Part shown: piece by piece, positions 8,220 to 15,637 of the stretch
Layout of the letters: each line of letters begins with the position of its first letter
Position numbering within the stretch: the first letter of the stretch is position 1
Source of the DNA: Gammaproteobacteria bacterium
GTDB lineage: Bacteria > Pseudomonadota > Gammaproteobacteria > J044
Assembly: GCA_003696465.1 (NCBI GenBank)
Contig: RFHG01000224.1
Span: forward strand, 1-25,692
Length of the DNA stretch: 25,692 bases
Direction of reading: 5' to 3'
Notes under the pieces: model-generated
Told to the model about the DNA's origin: nothing
Seen by the model: only the letters and a program-made list of their open reading frames with translations
The model's database searches: none
Position numbers and translations under genes: made by a program

Positions 8220-9080
8220 ATGAACGCGCAGTTGCCCGACTACTACCGCCTGCTCGGCGTTTCACCGCAGGCCACCACCGAGGAGATCCGGCAGGCCTAC
8301 CGCCGGCTCGCGCGCCGCTTTCATCCCGATGTCAGTCGCGAGCCCGACGCGACCGCGCGCTTTCACGAGGTCAGCGAGGCCTGGAGTGTGCTGGGCGATG
8401 CGCGCCGCCGTCAGGAATACGACCGTGCCCGGGGCCAGTCCCGCCGTGAGCGGGCCCGTGGCCGAGCGGATGCGGGCCCGGAAACGGGGCGCCCCGACGA
8501 GGCGCCGGCCGCGCGTGCCGGCGGCGGTCGCCGTCCCGGGCTGCTCGGTCGCCTGCTGGGGCGATGGGGGCGGCATCGGCAGGACGGGGGCGCGGCGCGG
8601 GTGGCCCGCGCGCGGCTTGCACTGCAGGCGGCGCATCGTGGCGGCACCCAGATCCTGCGTGTCGACGGGCGGCGCCTGCGGGTGCACATCCCGCCCGGCG
8701 TGCGCCCGGGCGGACGGCTTCGCCTGCGTGGCCAGGGGCCGGAGGGGACGGATCTTGTGGTGGAGCTTGCGGTGGAGGTCGAGCCACCGTTCCGGCTGGA
8801 AGAGGGGCGGCTGGTGCTGGACCTGCCGGTTGCGCCCTGGGAGGCGCTGGACGGGGCCCGGATCCAGGTGCCGACCCTGGACGGCCCGGTGATGCTGGCG
8901 ATTCCGCCCGGCAGCTGCTCCGGCCAGCGACTGCGCCTGCGCGGCAAGGGCTACGGACCACATGGCGACCTGCTGGTGCAGCTCATGGTGCAGGTGCCGG
9001 CCGAGGCCGATGCCGAGTGGCGTGCGGCCTGCGCGCGTCTGCGCGAGCAGGGCTTCGATCCGCGTGCCGGCTGGCCCTGA
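8220..9080 (+). CDS. cbpA: CbpA-type DnaJ co-chaperone without zinc finger
   Basis: A 286-residue J-domain protein. The J domain occupies residues 7-70 with the HPD motif at 35-37, which stimulates DnaK ATPase. A roughly 50-residue Arg/Gly/Ala-rich linker replaces the usual G/F region. Two beta-rich C-terminal substrate-binding subdomains follow, with IPPGVRPGGRLRLRGQG and its repeat IPPGSCSGQRLRLRGKGYG. The DnaJ zinc-finger repeats (CxxCxGxG) are absent, as in CbpA/DjlA-like proteins rather than DnaJ. No Shine-Dalgarno precedes the ATG; a TAGAAT -10-like hexamer ends only six bases before it (8208-8213), so the mRNA may be nearly leaderless. The gene symbol is by family resemblance. Confidence 0.88.
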   Translation: MNAQLPDYYRLLGVSPQATTEEIRQAYRRLARRFHPDVSREPDATARFHEVSEAWSVLGDARRRQEYDRARGQSRRERARGRADAGPETGRPDEAPAARAGGGRRPGLLGRLLGRWGRHRQDGGAARVARARLALQAAHRGGTQILRVDGRRLRVHIPPGVRPGGRLRLRGQGPEGTDLVVELAVEVEPPFRLEEGRLVLDLPVAPWEALDGARIQVPTLDGPVMLAIPPGSCSGQRLRLRGKGYGPHGDLLVQLMVQVPAEADAEWRAACARLREQGFDPRAGWP

Positions 9081-9083
9081 TTC

Positions 9084-9111
9084 GGAACTTTTCACCAGGC
9101 TGGCCCTCTGT
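9084..9111 (+). promoter_or_regulatory. Sigma-E (RpoE)-type envelope-stress promoter of htrA
   Basis: GGAACTT (9084-9090), a 16-base spacer, then TCTGT (9107-9111). The sigma-E promoter of E. coli degP has GGAACTT with a 16-base spacer and TCTGA, so the -35 is perfect and the -10 differs at one base. It falls right after the cbpA stop and about 40 bases before the htrA start. Confidence 0.78.
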
Positions 9112-9146
9112 CATGGGGGAAAACACATGAACTGTCAGAGGAAACG

Positions 9147-10499
9147 ATGATCCGGATACTCGTACGCAATCTGAGCCTTTGCCTGCTGCTGGCACTGCCC
9201 GCGGCACCGGCCCTGGCCGCCTTCCCCTCCTTCTGGGGCGAGGAGCCGATGCCGAGCCTGGCGCCGATGCTGAAAAAGACCATGCCGGCCGTGGTCAACA
9301 TCGCCACCGAGGGTCGGGTGGTCCAGCAGAGCCCGCTTGCCGACCCCCTGCTGCGGCGCTTCTTCGGCGTGCCCCCGGCTCAGGAAAAGAAGGTTCAGGG
9401 GCTGGGCTCGGGCGTGATCATCGATGCCGACAAGGGCTATATCGTCACCAATCATCACGTCATCGAGAACGCCGAGCACATCACCGTGACCCTGAACGAC
9501 GGCCGGCGCCTCGAGGCCGAGCTGGTCGGCGACGACCCCGAGACCGACATTGCGGTCATCCGTGTGCAGGCGAAGGACCTGCATGATCTGGAGCTGGCCG
9601 ATTCCGACAAGCTGCAGGTGGGTGATTTCGTGGTCGCCATCGGCAGCCCCTTCGGTCTGCGCCAGACCGTAACCTCGGGCATCGTCAGCGGGCTTGGCCG
9701 CAGCGGGCTCGGCATCGAGTCCTACGAGGACTTCATCCAGACCGATGCCTCCATCAACCCGGGCAATTCCGGTGGCGCGCTGGTGGATCTGAAGGGCCGC
9801 CTGGTGGGTATCAACACCGCCATCCTCGGGCCCAACGGAGGCAACATCGGCATCGGCTTTGCCATTCCCGCCAACATGGTGCACGATGTGGTGGCCCAGC
9901 TCATCGAGCATGGCAAGGTGCGCCGCGGCCGTCTGGGCGTGGTGGCCCAGGACCTCACCCCGGAGCTGGCCGGCGCCTTTGGCATCGAGCGTGATGCCGG
10001 CGCCGTCATTGCCCAGGTGGAGCGCCCCTCGCCCGCCGAGCGGGCGGGCATTCGTGCCGGTGACGTGGTGACCCGCGTCAACGGGCGCCAGGTGCGCGGG
10101 GCCTCCGACATGCGCAATGTCATCGGCCTGCTGCGGGTCGGCTCCGAAGTGGAGCTGGAGCTTCTGCGCAACGGCCGGCCGATGAAGGTCTCGGTGCGCA
10201 TCGAGGCCCCGGAGGTGCATGTGCTCGATGGGGGCGAGCTGAGCCACTGGCTCAAGGGCCTGAAACTGGCCGACCGCGATGCCGAGGGCAAGGCGGTGGA
10301 GGGCGTGCTGGTCCAGGCCGCCGATCCGCGCAGCCCGGCCGTGATCGCGGGGCTGCGTCCCGGTGACCTGATCCTGTCGGCCAATCGCCAGCCGGTGCGC
10401 GGGCTGGATGACCTGCGCAAGGCGCTGCACAACGGCGGCAGGGGACTGCTGCTCAACGTGCAGCGCGGCGCCTCTGCCTTCTTCGTGCTGCTGCGATGA
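9147..10499 (+). CDS. degQ: Periplasmic serine protease of the HtrA/DegQ family
   Basis: A 450-residue Do-like protease/chaperone that removes misfolded envelope proteins. A Sec signal peptide (about 1-25, ending ALA-AFPSF) directs it to the periplasm. The trypsin-like domain keeps the full triad: H104 in TNHHV, D134 in DPETDIAVI and S208 in GNSGGAL. Two PDZ domains follow at about 255-345 and 360-448. The N-terminal region is short, without the long Gln-rich LA loop of E. coli DegP, which fits DegQ better. GAGGAAACG precedes the ATG. Its stop overlaps the next gene's start (ATGA), so the two are translationally coupled. A sigma-E-type promoter lies directly upstream. Confidence 0.95.
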   Translation: MIRILVRNLSLCLLLALPAAPALAAFPSFWGEEPMPSLAPMLKKTMPAVVNIATEGRVVQQSPLADPLLRRFFGVPPAQEKKVQGLGSGVIIDADKGYIVTNHHVIENAEHITVTLNDGRRLEAELVGDDPETDIAVIRVQAKDLHDLELADSDKLQVGDFVVAIGSPFGLRQTVTSGIVSGLGRSGLGIESYEDFIQTDASINPGNSGGALVDLKGRLVGINTAILGPNGGNIGIGFAIPANMVHDVVAQLIEHGKVRRGRLGVVAQDLTPELAGAFGIERDAGAVIAQVERPSPAERAGIRAGDVVTRVNGRQVRGASDMRNVIGLLRVGSEVELELLRNGRPMKVSVRIEAPEVHVLDGGELSHWLKGLKLADRDAEGKAVEGVLVQAADPRSPAVIAGLRPGDLILSANRQPVRGLDDLRKALHNGGRGLLLNVQRGASAFFVLLR

Positions 10500-10903
10500 G
10501 TGGCCAGGAGCCCGGAGACCGCCTGCTGCGCCTGACGGCGGGTGTCGGCCTGCTGCTGGCCATGCTGTTGTTCAGCTGGCAGCTGCAGGTGCTGCCCGAA
10601 CCCCCTGCGGCCACCGACTGGCTGATGCTGGCCGCCAATGGCGTCACCGCGCTGGTGTTTGCCCTGTTTGCGTTTTTCCCGGGCCAGTTGCGTGAGCGGC
10701 TGCCGGAAGGGGGCGCTTCGCGCCTGATGCTGGTGCTGATCTATTCGGTGCTGCTGGTGGCCGCGTTTGGGTTCACCCTCTCGCTGTTGCTGGAATCGCG
10801 CTGGTTCCCTGCGCTGGTGATGGCAGGGGTGGGCTACGGGGTGTTCGATGCCCTGCGACGCACGCTCGGCGGAGAAGCCCCGACCGGCGACGGAACGGAA
10901 TGA
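10496..10903 (+). CDS. Small integral membrane protein of unknown function
   Basis: A 135-residue protein with four likely membrane helices: about 14-32, 42-63, 76-98 and 104-121. Short charged loops separate them and a hydrophilic tail follows. I recognise no family. It starts in the ATGA overlap with the htrA stop and ends just before the terminator, so it is transcribed and translated with the protease. Context suggests a role in envelope stress or in anchoring or modulating the protease, but that is inference only. Confidence 0.75.
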   Translation: MSGQEPGDRLLRLTAGVGLLLAMLLFSWQLQVLPEPPAATDWLMLAANGVTALVFALFAFFPGQLRERLPEGGASRLMLVLIYSVLLVAAFGFTLSLLLESRWFPALVMAGVGYGVFDALRRTLGGEAPTGDGTE

Positions 10904-10912
10904 CCCGGCATG

Positions 10913-10939
10913 AAAAAGGGGCCGCGAGGGCCCCTTTTT
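10913..10939. terminator. Bidirectional intrinsic terminator
   Basis: A perfect 11-bp stem, AAAAAGGGGCC with GGCCCCTTTTT, around a GCGAG loop. The A-run and T-run make it act in both directions. It ends the htrA operon on the plus strand and the phosphoribulokinase gene on the minus strand. Confidence 0.92.
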
Positions 10940-10958
10940 CGTGAACGGCGGACTGTAC

Positions 10959-11849
10959 TCAGCCGCGATTGGCGATCATCTCGTGGATGATGGGGGTGAG
11001 GATGATCTCCATGGCAAAGCCCATCTTGCCGCCCGGCACCACCAGGGTGTTGGGGCGCGACATGAAGGAGCCGTCGATCATGTTCAGCAGGTAGGGGAAG
11101 TCGGTGCCGAACTTCTTCGGATCCTTGAAACGAATGACCACCAGGCTCTCGTCGGGGGTGGGGATGTCGCGGGCGATGAACGGGTTGGAGGTATCCACCG
11201 TCGGCACCCGCTGGAAGTTGATGTCGGTGCGCGAGAACTGCGGGGTGATGTAGTTCACGTAGTCCGGCATGCGACGCAGGATGGTGTCGACGATGGCCTC
11301 GGCGGAGTAGCCGCGCTCGGCATTGTCACGATGGATCTTCTGGATCCACTCGAGGTTGACCACCGGCACCACGCCAATGCCCAGGTCCACGTACTGGGCG
11401 GCATCCACCTCGTCGGTCTTGACCAGGCCGTGCAGGCCCTCGTAGAACATCAGGTCGGTGCCTTCGGGGATGTCCTCCCAGGGGGTGAACTCGCCCGGCT
11501 TGAGGTTGGTGCCAAGGCGTGCATTGTGCTCGGCCGCCTCTTCCTCGCTGTGGATGTAGTAGCGCTTCTTGCCGCCGCCGGTCTCGCCATAGACGCGGAA
11601 CAGCTCCTCGATCTTGTCGAAGTGGTTGGCCTCGGGGCCGAAGTGGGAGAAGTGCTTGTTGCCCTGCTCTTCCTGCCGCTTCATCTCCTCGCGGAAGGCC
11701 ATGCGATCGAGGCTGTGCAGGCTGTCACCCTCGATGATGACGGGGTTGATCTTCTCGCGGCGGAAGATGTTCTCGAAGGCGCGCTTGACGGTGGAAGTGC
11801 CGGCGCCGGATGAGCCGGTGACGGCAACGACGGGATGCTTCTTGGACAT
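10959..11849 (-). CDS. prkB: Phosphoribulokinase (bacterial type)
   Basis: Phosphorylates ribulose 5-phosphate with ATP to give ribulose 1,5-bisphosphate, the step that feeds RuBisCO in the Calvin cycle. The 296-residue length fits the octameric, NADH-regulated proteobacterial form. The P-loop GSSGAGTST is at residues 12-20. The IIEGDSLH stretch, the YEGLHGL block and a late NMIDGSFMSRPNTLVVPGG are typical. The ATG at 11849 was chosen over the upstream GTG at 11921 because MSKKHPVVAVTGSSGAGTST matches the family N-terminus and CAGGAG lies at proper spacing. No other Calvin-cycle gene is in the window. The leader contains back-to-back inverted repeats. Confidence 0.96.
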   Translation of the reverse strand: MSKKHPVVAVTGSSGAGTSTVKRAFENIFRREKINPVIIEGDSLHSLDRMAFREEMKRQEEQGNKHFSHFGPEANHFDKIEELFRVYGETGGGKKRYYIHSEEEAAEHNARLGTNLKPGEFTPWEDIPEGTDLMFYEGLHGLVKTDEVDAAQYVDLGIGVVPVVNLEWIQKIHRDNAERGYSAEAIVDTILRRMPDYVNYITPQFSRTDINFQRVPTVDTSNPFIARDIPTPDESLVVIRFKDPKKFGTDFPYLLNMIDGSFMSRPNTLVVPGGKMGFAMEIILTPIIHEMIANRG

Positions 11850-11887
11850 GTCGATCTGCTCCTGAACTTGGATCATATGAAATCGGA

Positions 11888-11912
11888 ACCCGGCCGGGTA
11901 GCCTGAACAGGC
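11888..11912. repeat. Two adjacent inverted repeats in the phosphoribulokinase leader
   Basis: ACCCGGCCGGGT (11888-11899) is a perfect 12-base palindrome. One base later GCCTGAACAGGC (11901-11912) is a five-plus-five dyad. Both lie 39-63 bases upstream of the prkB start, where an operator or leader RNA structure would sit. Confidence 0.5.
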
Positions 11913-11952
11913 GCCGCGCACCTCCTCAGGTTACCGGGCAGGCCGATCCGAA

Positions 11953-11981
11953 CCCCTCATTTTACCCAAATCGCCCCTCAT
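11953..11981. promoter_or_regulatory. Direct repeats flanking a -10-like element in the prkB/nhaD intergenic region
   Basis: CCCCTCAT occurs at 11953-11960 and again at 11974-11981, an exact 21-base period (two helical turns). Overlapping the end of the first copy, reading towards prkB, is TAAAAT (11959-11964), five of six matches to a -10. The arrangement could be a tandem activator or repressor site. No regulator can be assigned. Confidence 0.4.
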
Positions 11982-12040
11982 GCGCGAACCGCCGCACGAC
12001 CGGGGTTGCGCCCGGTGTCGGGGATGGTAAGGTTCCGGGG

Positions 12041-12052
12041 GTGTGTTCACAC
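12041..12052. repeat. Short dyad upstream of nhaD
   Basis: GTGTG and CACAC flank TT, 35 bases before the nhaD start. It could be a small operator. It is too short to be a CRP site, whose half-sites are separated by six bases. Confidence 0.3.
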
Positions 12053-12086
12053 GACAACAACTCTGAAGGAACGGCAAGGGGGCGAA

Positions 12087-13511
12087 ATGAAGAAGCTGAT
12101 GCTCGGCATGCTGGGGGGACTGTTCGTGGTCTTTGATGCAGCCACGGTGCAGGCGGCCACGGCAGGTGGCCCGCAGGCGGTGGACATGACCATGAGCGGC
12201 TATGGTCTGGCCGCGCTGATCCTGTTCATCCTGGCCTACATCCTGGTCATCCTCGAAGAGAACCTGCATCTGCGCAAGTCCAAGCCGGTGATGGTGGCGG
12301 CCGGTATCATCTGGATCCTGGTGGCCCTGGCCTACGAACACTACTACGGCGACAGTACCCAGGCCGAACACCTGGTGCGGCACAACATCCTCGAATATGC
12401 CGAGCTGATGCTGTTCCTGCTGGCGGCGATGACCTACATCAACACCATGGAGGAGCGCGACGTGTTCAACGCGTTGCGCGGCTGGCTGGTGTCGCGTGGG
12501 TTCTCCCTGCGCATGGTGTACTGGCTCACCGGCCTGCTGGCCTTCTTCATCTCGCCGGTGGCCGACAACCTGACCACCGCCCTGCTGATGGCCGCGGTGG
12601 TGATGGCCGTGGGCGGTGACAAGCCGGCCTTCATTGGGGTGGCCTGCATCAATATCGTGGTGGCGGCCAACGCCGGCGGTGCCTTCAGTCCGTTCGGCGA
12701 CATCACCACCCTGATGGTGTGGCAGAAGGGGCTGGTCGAGTTCATCGAGTTCTTCGACCTCTTTGTGCCCTCGCTGGTCAACTGGGTGGTGCCTGCCGCG
12801 ATCATGAGCGTGGTGGTGCCGAAGGAGCAGCCCACGCCGCTGGAGGCCGAGATTCGGGTCAAGAAGGGCGGTTTCGTGGTCATTGGCCTGTTTCTCGGCA
12901 CCATTGCGCTGGCCGTGTCCTTCCACCAGTTCCTGCACCTGCCGCCGATGCTGGGCATGATGACCGGCCTCGGTGTGCTCAAGCTGTACGGCTACTATCT
13001 GAGCCGGGTCGAGGGCCGGCTGTACGAGCCGAGTTCGGCCGATGTGGTGCTCGAGGACGAGGGGGCGAAGCGCTTCGACATCTTCAATCAGGTGGCGCGC
13101 GCCGAATGGGATACCCTGCTCTTTTTCTATGGTGTGATTCTTTGCGTGGGTGGCCTGGGCGCGCTGGGCTATCTGGCACTTGTCTCCGAGCTGATGTACA
13201 CCGACCTGGGTCCCACCTGGGCCAACACCCTGGTCGGCATCCTGTCGGCCATTGTCGACAACATCCCGGTGATGTTCGCGGTGCTGACCATGAATCCGGA
13301 CATGTCGCATGGCCAGTGGCTGCTGGTGACGCTGACCGCCGGCGTGGGTGGTTCGCTGCTGTCGATCGGCTCGGCGGCCGGTGTGGCACTGATGGGCCAG
13401 GCCCGCGGCATCTATACCTTCTTTACCCACCTGAAGTGGAGCTGGGCCATTGCCCTGGGCTATGCGCTCAGCATTCTCACTCACCTGTGGATCAACAAGA
13501 GCCTGATGTGA
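12087..13511 (+). CDS. nhaD: NhaD-type sodium/proton antiporter
   Basis: A 474-residue inner-membrane exchanger of the ion-transporter (ArsB/NhaD) superfamily, which exports Na+ or Li+ for H+ at alkaline pH or high salt. An N-terminal hydrophobic segment resembles a signal sequence, and about a dozen membrane helices follow. Conserved intramembrane stretches include SPVADNLTTALLMAAVVMAV, NAGGAFSPFGDITTLMVW and SAIVDNIPVMFAVL, with the polar residues typical of the family. The ATG at 12087 is chosen because AAGGGGGCG precedes it; the frame continues upstream without a family match. Its stop overlaps the hemerythrin start by one base (TGATG). Confidence 0.94.
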   Translation: MKKLMLGMLGGLFVVFDAATVQAATAGGPQAVDMTMSGYGLAALILFILAYILVILEENLHLRKSKPVMVAAGIIWILVALAYEHYYGDSTQAEHLVRHNILEYAELMLFLLAAMTYINTMEERDVFNALRGWLVSRGFSLRMVYWLTGLLAFFISPVADNLTTALLMAAVVMAVGGDKPAFIGVACINIVVAANAGGAFSPFGDITTLMVWQKGLVEFIEFFDLFVPSLVNWVVPAAIMSVVVPKEQPTPLEAEIRVKKGGFVVIGLFLGTIALAVSFHQFLHLPPMLGMMTGLGVLKLYGYYLSRVEGRLYEPSSADVVLEDEGAKRFDIFNQVARAEWDTLLFFYGVILCVGGLGALGYLALVSELMYTDLGPTWANTLVGILSAIVDNIPVMFAVLTMNPDMSHGQWLLVTLTAGVGGSLLSIGSAAGVALMGQARGIYTFFTHLKWSWAIALGYALSILTHLWINKSLM

Positions 13512-13906
13512 TGAGCGAGGACTTCCTGGAACTGCCCGTGGCCTTCATGAACGCCGATCATGCCGAGTTCGTCCAGGCCCTGGCGGAACTCGAACAGCTG
13601 CTCGAGTCCGGCGACACTGCGGCCGTGGGGCCTGCCTTCGAGCGCCTGCTGGAGCACACGCGGGAACATTTTGGCCGTGAGGAGGCGGCCATGGAGCAGA
13701 TCCAGTTCCCGCCCTATCGGGCGCACAAGGGCGAACACGAGCGGGTGCTCGGGGTCATGGAGCAGATCCTGGCCCAGTGGCAGGCGGCGCCGGACTCGGA
13801 GCGGATGCAGGGCTATATCGAGGACATGCGGGGCTGGTTCCACCAGCATCTGGATACCATGGACCGGGTGACCTCGGTCTGGCTGGCGCGCAACGGTATC
13901 GAATAG
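13511..13906 (+). CDS. Bacteriohemerythrin (single-domain hemerythrin-like O2-binding protein)
   Basis: A 131-residue four-helix protein with a di-iron centre that binds O2 reversibly. All seven expected ligands can be placed: H17, H53, E57 (HFGREEAAM), H72 and H76 (HKGEH), H113 and D118 (HQHLDTMD). It has no signal peptide, so it is cytosolic. Its ATG overlaps the nhaD stop, which implies translational coupling to the antiporter. Family members act as O2 carriers or sensors, for example delivering O2 to membrane oxidases. Pairing with an ion antiporter is unusual and the functional link is unknown. It stops six bases before the convergent trmB. Confidence 0.93.
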   Translation: MSEDFLELPVAFMNADHAEFVQALAELEQLLESGDTAAVGPAFERLLEHTREHFGREEAAMEQIQFPPYRAHKGEHERVLGVMEQILAQWQAAPDSERMQGYIEDMRGWFHQHLDTMDRVTSVWLARNGIE

Positions 13907-13912
13907 CAGGGC

Positions 13913-14656
13913 TCAGTCGGCGCGCCGTCGCCAGATCAGGTCCCAGGTGCCGTGGCCGAGGCGCTGGCCCCTGCGCTCGAACTTGGTCTGCGGACGCCGG
14001 GCCGGCCGTTCGACATATTCCCTGTTGCCGGCCGTGTTCTTGAACAGGTCCGCGACCTGGTGCAGGGCCTCGACCATGTGTTCGGCATAGTCCTGCCAGT
14101 CGGTGGCCAGATGCAGAAAGGCGCCGGGCTGCATGCGCGTGGCCAGCAGGCGCAGGAAGGCGGGCTGCACGATGCGCCGCTTGTGGTGTTTCTTCTTGGG
14201 CCAGGGGTCGGGGAAGTAGATCTGCACGCCGGCCAGTGCCCTTGGCGGAATCATGTGTTCCAGCACTTCCACCGCATCGTGATGGAGCAGGCGCAGGTTG
14301 GTCAGCCCCTGCTCCTCGATCAGGCGCAGCAAATGGCCCACGCCGGGTCGATGGACCTCGATGCCGAGGAAGTTGTGCTGCGGCTCGGCGGCGGCCTGGG
14401 CGGCGAGCGATTCGCCGTTGCCGAAACCGATCTCGAGGATGACGGGGCGGTCGTTGCCGAACAGGGCGGACAGGTCCAGCGGCGCCTCGCGGTAGTCCAC
14501 CCCGTATTTCGGCCAGAATCGTTCCAGGGCCTGCTGCTGGCCCCGGGTCAGGCGGCCCTCGCGCAGGACAAAGCTGCGGATGCGACGCAGCCGGGTGTTC
14601 GCCTCCGACACGGGATCAGAAGAAGGTGCCGTCGATGGGCGAGGAGGCCGAGGCAT
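13913..14656 (-). CDS. trmB: tRNA (guanine-N7)-methyltransferase
   Basis: Uses S-adenosylmethionine to form m7G46 in the tRNA variable loop. The 247-residue protein has the SAM-binding motif LEIGFGNGESL and the family signature IYFPDPWPKKKHHKRR, then TDWQDYAEHM and the late RPQTKFERRGQRLGHGTWDL. The ATG at 14656 overlaps the thiG end by 41 bases. A GTG at 14611, just after the thiG stop, is an alternative start that would drop 15 non-conserved Pro/Ser-rich residues. Neither has a clear Shine-Dalgarno. The order thiS-thiG-trmB is common in gammaproteobacteria and suggests one transcript. Confidence 0.95.
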   Translation of the reverse strand: MPRPPRPSTAPSSDPVSEANTRLRRIRSFVLREGRLTRGQQQALERFWPKYGVDYREAPLDLSALFGNDRPVILEIGFGNGESLAAQAAAEPQHNFLGIEVHRPGVGHLLRLIEEQGLTNLRLLHHDAVEVLEHMIPPRALAGVQIYFPDPWPKKKHHKRRIVQPAFLRLLATRMQPGAFLHLATDWQDYAEHMVEALHQVADLFKNTAGNREYVERPARRPQTKFERRGQRLGHGTWDLIWRRRAD

Positions 14657-15398
14657 AGCGCTTGCGCGGCATGCGTCCGGCGAGGAAGGCCTCGCGCCCG
14701 GCCTCGATGGCCTTCTTCATGGCCGAGGCCATCAGTACCGGTTTTTGCGCCTCGGCGATGGCGGTGTTCATGAGCACCCCGTCGCAGCCGAGCTCCATGG
14801 CCACGGCGGCGTCGGAGGCGGTGCCCACGCCGGCATCGACGATGATCGGTACCGAGGCATTCTCGATGATCTCGAGGATGTTGTAGGGATTGCGGATGCC
14901 GAGACCGGAGCCGATCGGGGCCGCCAGCGGCATGACCGCCACGCAGCCGATCTCCTCCAGTCGCCGGGCAATGATCGGGTCGTCGTTGGTATAGACCATG
15001 ACCTCGAAGCCGTCGGCCACCAGGATCTCGGCGGCCTTCAGGGTGGCGATGACATCCGGGAACAGGGTCTTTTCGTCGCCCAGCACCTCGAGCTTGACCA
15101 GGTTGTGGCCGTCCAGCAGCTCGCGCGCCAGGCGGCAGGTGCGCACGGCGTCTTCCACCGTGTAGCAGCCGGCGGTGTTGGGCAGCAGGGTATAGCGATC
15201 CGGCGGCAACACGTCGAGCAGGTTGGGCTCGTCCGGGTTCTGGCCGATGTTGCTGCGGCGCACGGCGATGGTGACGATCTCGGCCCCGCTGGCCTCGATG
15301 GCCTGGCGCGTTTCCTCGAGATCCTTGTACTTGCCGGTGCCGACCAGCAGCCGGGAGCGGTAGTCGCGACCAGCGATGTTCAGGGTGTCTTCGGGCAT
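14616..15398 (-). CDS. thiG: Thiazole synthase
   Basis: Makes the thiazole phosphate moiety of thiamine from 1-deoxyxylulose 5-phosphate, dehydroglycine and sulfur carried by ThiS. The 260-residue TIM-barrel protein has Schiff-base Lys102 in VKLEV, the glycine-rich DAGVGTASDAAVAMELGCDG phosphate-binding region and AAPIGSGLGI. It begins one base after the thiS stop, so the two are translationally coupled, as expected for partners that form a complex. No other thiamine genes are in the window and no TPP riboswitch was recognised upstream of thiS. Confidence 0.97.
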   Translation of the reverse strand: MPEDTLNIAGRDYRSRLLVGTGKYKDLEETRQAIEASGAEIVTIAVRRSNIGQNPDEPNLLDVLPPDRYTLLPNTAGCYTVEDAVRTCRLARELLDGHNLVKLEVLGDEKTLFPDVIATLKAAEILVADGFEVMVYTNDDPIIARRLEEIGCVAVMPLAAPIGSGLGIRNPYNILEIIENASVPIIVDAGVGTASDAAVAMELGCDGVLMNTAIAEAQKPVLMASAMKKAIEAGREAFLAGRMPRKRYASASSPIDGTFF

Positions 15399-15399
15399 G

Positions 15400-15600
15400 T
15401 CAGCCTCCGCCGATGGCCTGCACGATCTCCACCCGATCGCCAGGCTGTAACTGGAACTGTTCGAACTGGCTGCGGGGCACGATCTCCAGGTTGACCTCCA
15501 GCGCCAGGCGTTTGCCGGCCAGACCCAGCGTGTCCAGCAGCTGGGCTGCGGTCAGCGGTTCCGGCAGCTCGCGTTGTTCGCCGTTGATGGTCAGTTTCAT
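15400..15600 (-). CDS. thiS: Sulfur carrier protein ThiS
   Basis: A 66-residue ubiquitin-fold protein whose C-terminal Gly-Gly is adenylated by ThiF and converted to a thiocarboxylate that donates sulfur to ThiG. The chain ends in IVQAIGGG, and the MKLTINGEQRELPEPLT start is typical. The frame is open upstream, but the ATG at 15600 gives the family length. The Shine-Dalgarno is weak. It lies directly upstream of thiG. Confidence 0.94.
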   Translation of the reverse strand: MKLTINGEQRELPEPLTAAQLLDTLGLAGKRLALEVNLEIVPRSQFEQFQLQPGDRVEIVQAIGGG

Positions 15601-15637
15601 GGTGATGTGACAGCAGATTCGTGAAACGCCCATTTTA

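Noticed and set aside
11850..11921. N-terminal extension of phosphoribulokinase from a GTG at 11921
   Set aside because: The extra 24 residues do not fit the family start. The AGGAGG nearby overlaps the GTG, so it cannot serve it, and the ATG at 11849 has its own Shine-Dalgarno.
12041..12052. GTGTGTTCACAC as a CRP/FNR-type site
   Set aside because: The half-sites are separated by only two bases, whereas CRP and FNR sites need longer spacers. It is kept only as a short dyad.
11931..13484. A 517-codon minus-strand frame opposite nhaD
   Set aside because: The translation is His/Gln/Arg-rich with no domain logic, and nhaD on the other strand is unmistakable.
15601..15637. TPP riboswitch ahead of thiS
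   Set aside because: The gap to yggS is only 37 bases, too short for a TPP aptamer, and no THI-box sequence was seen.
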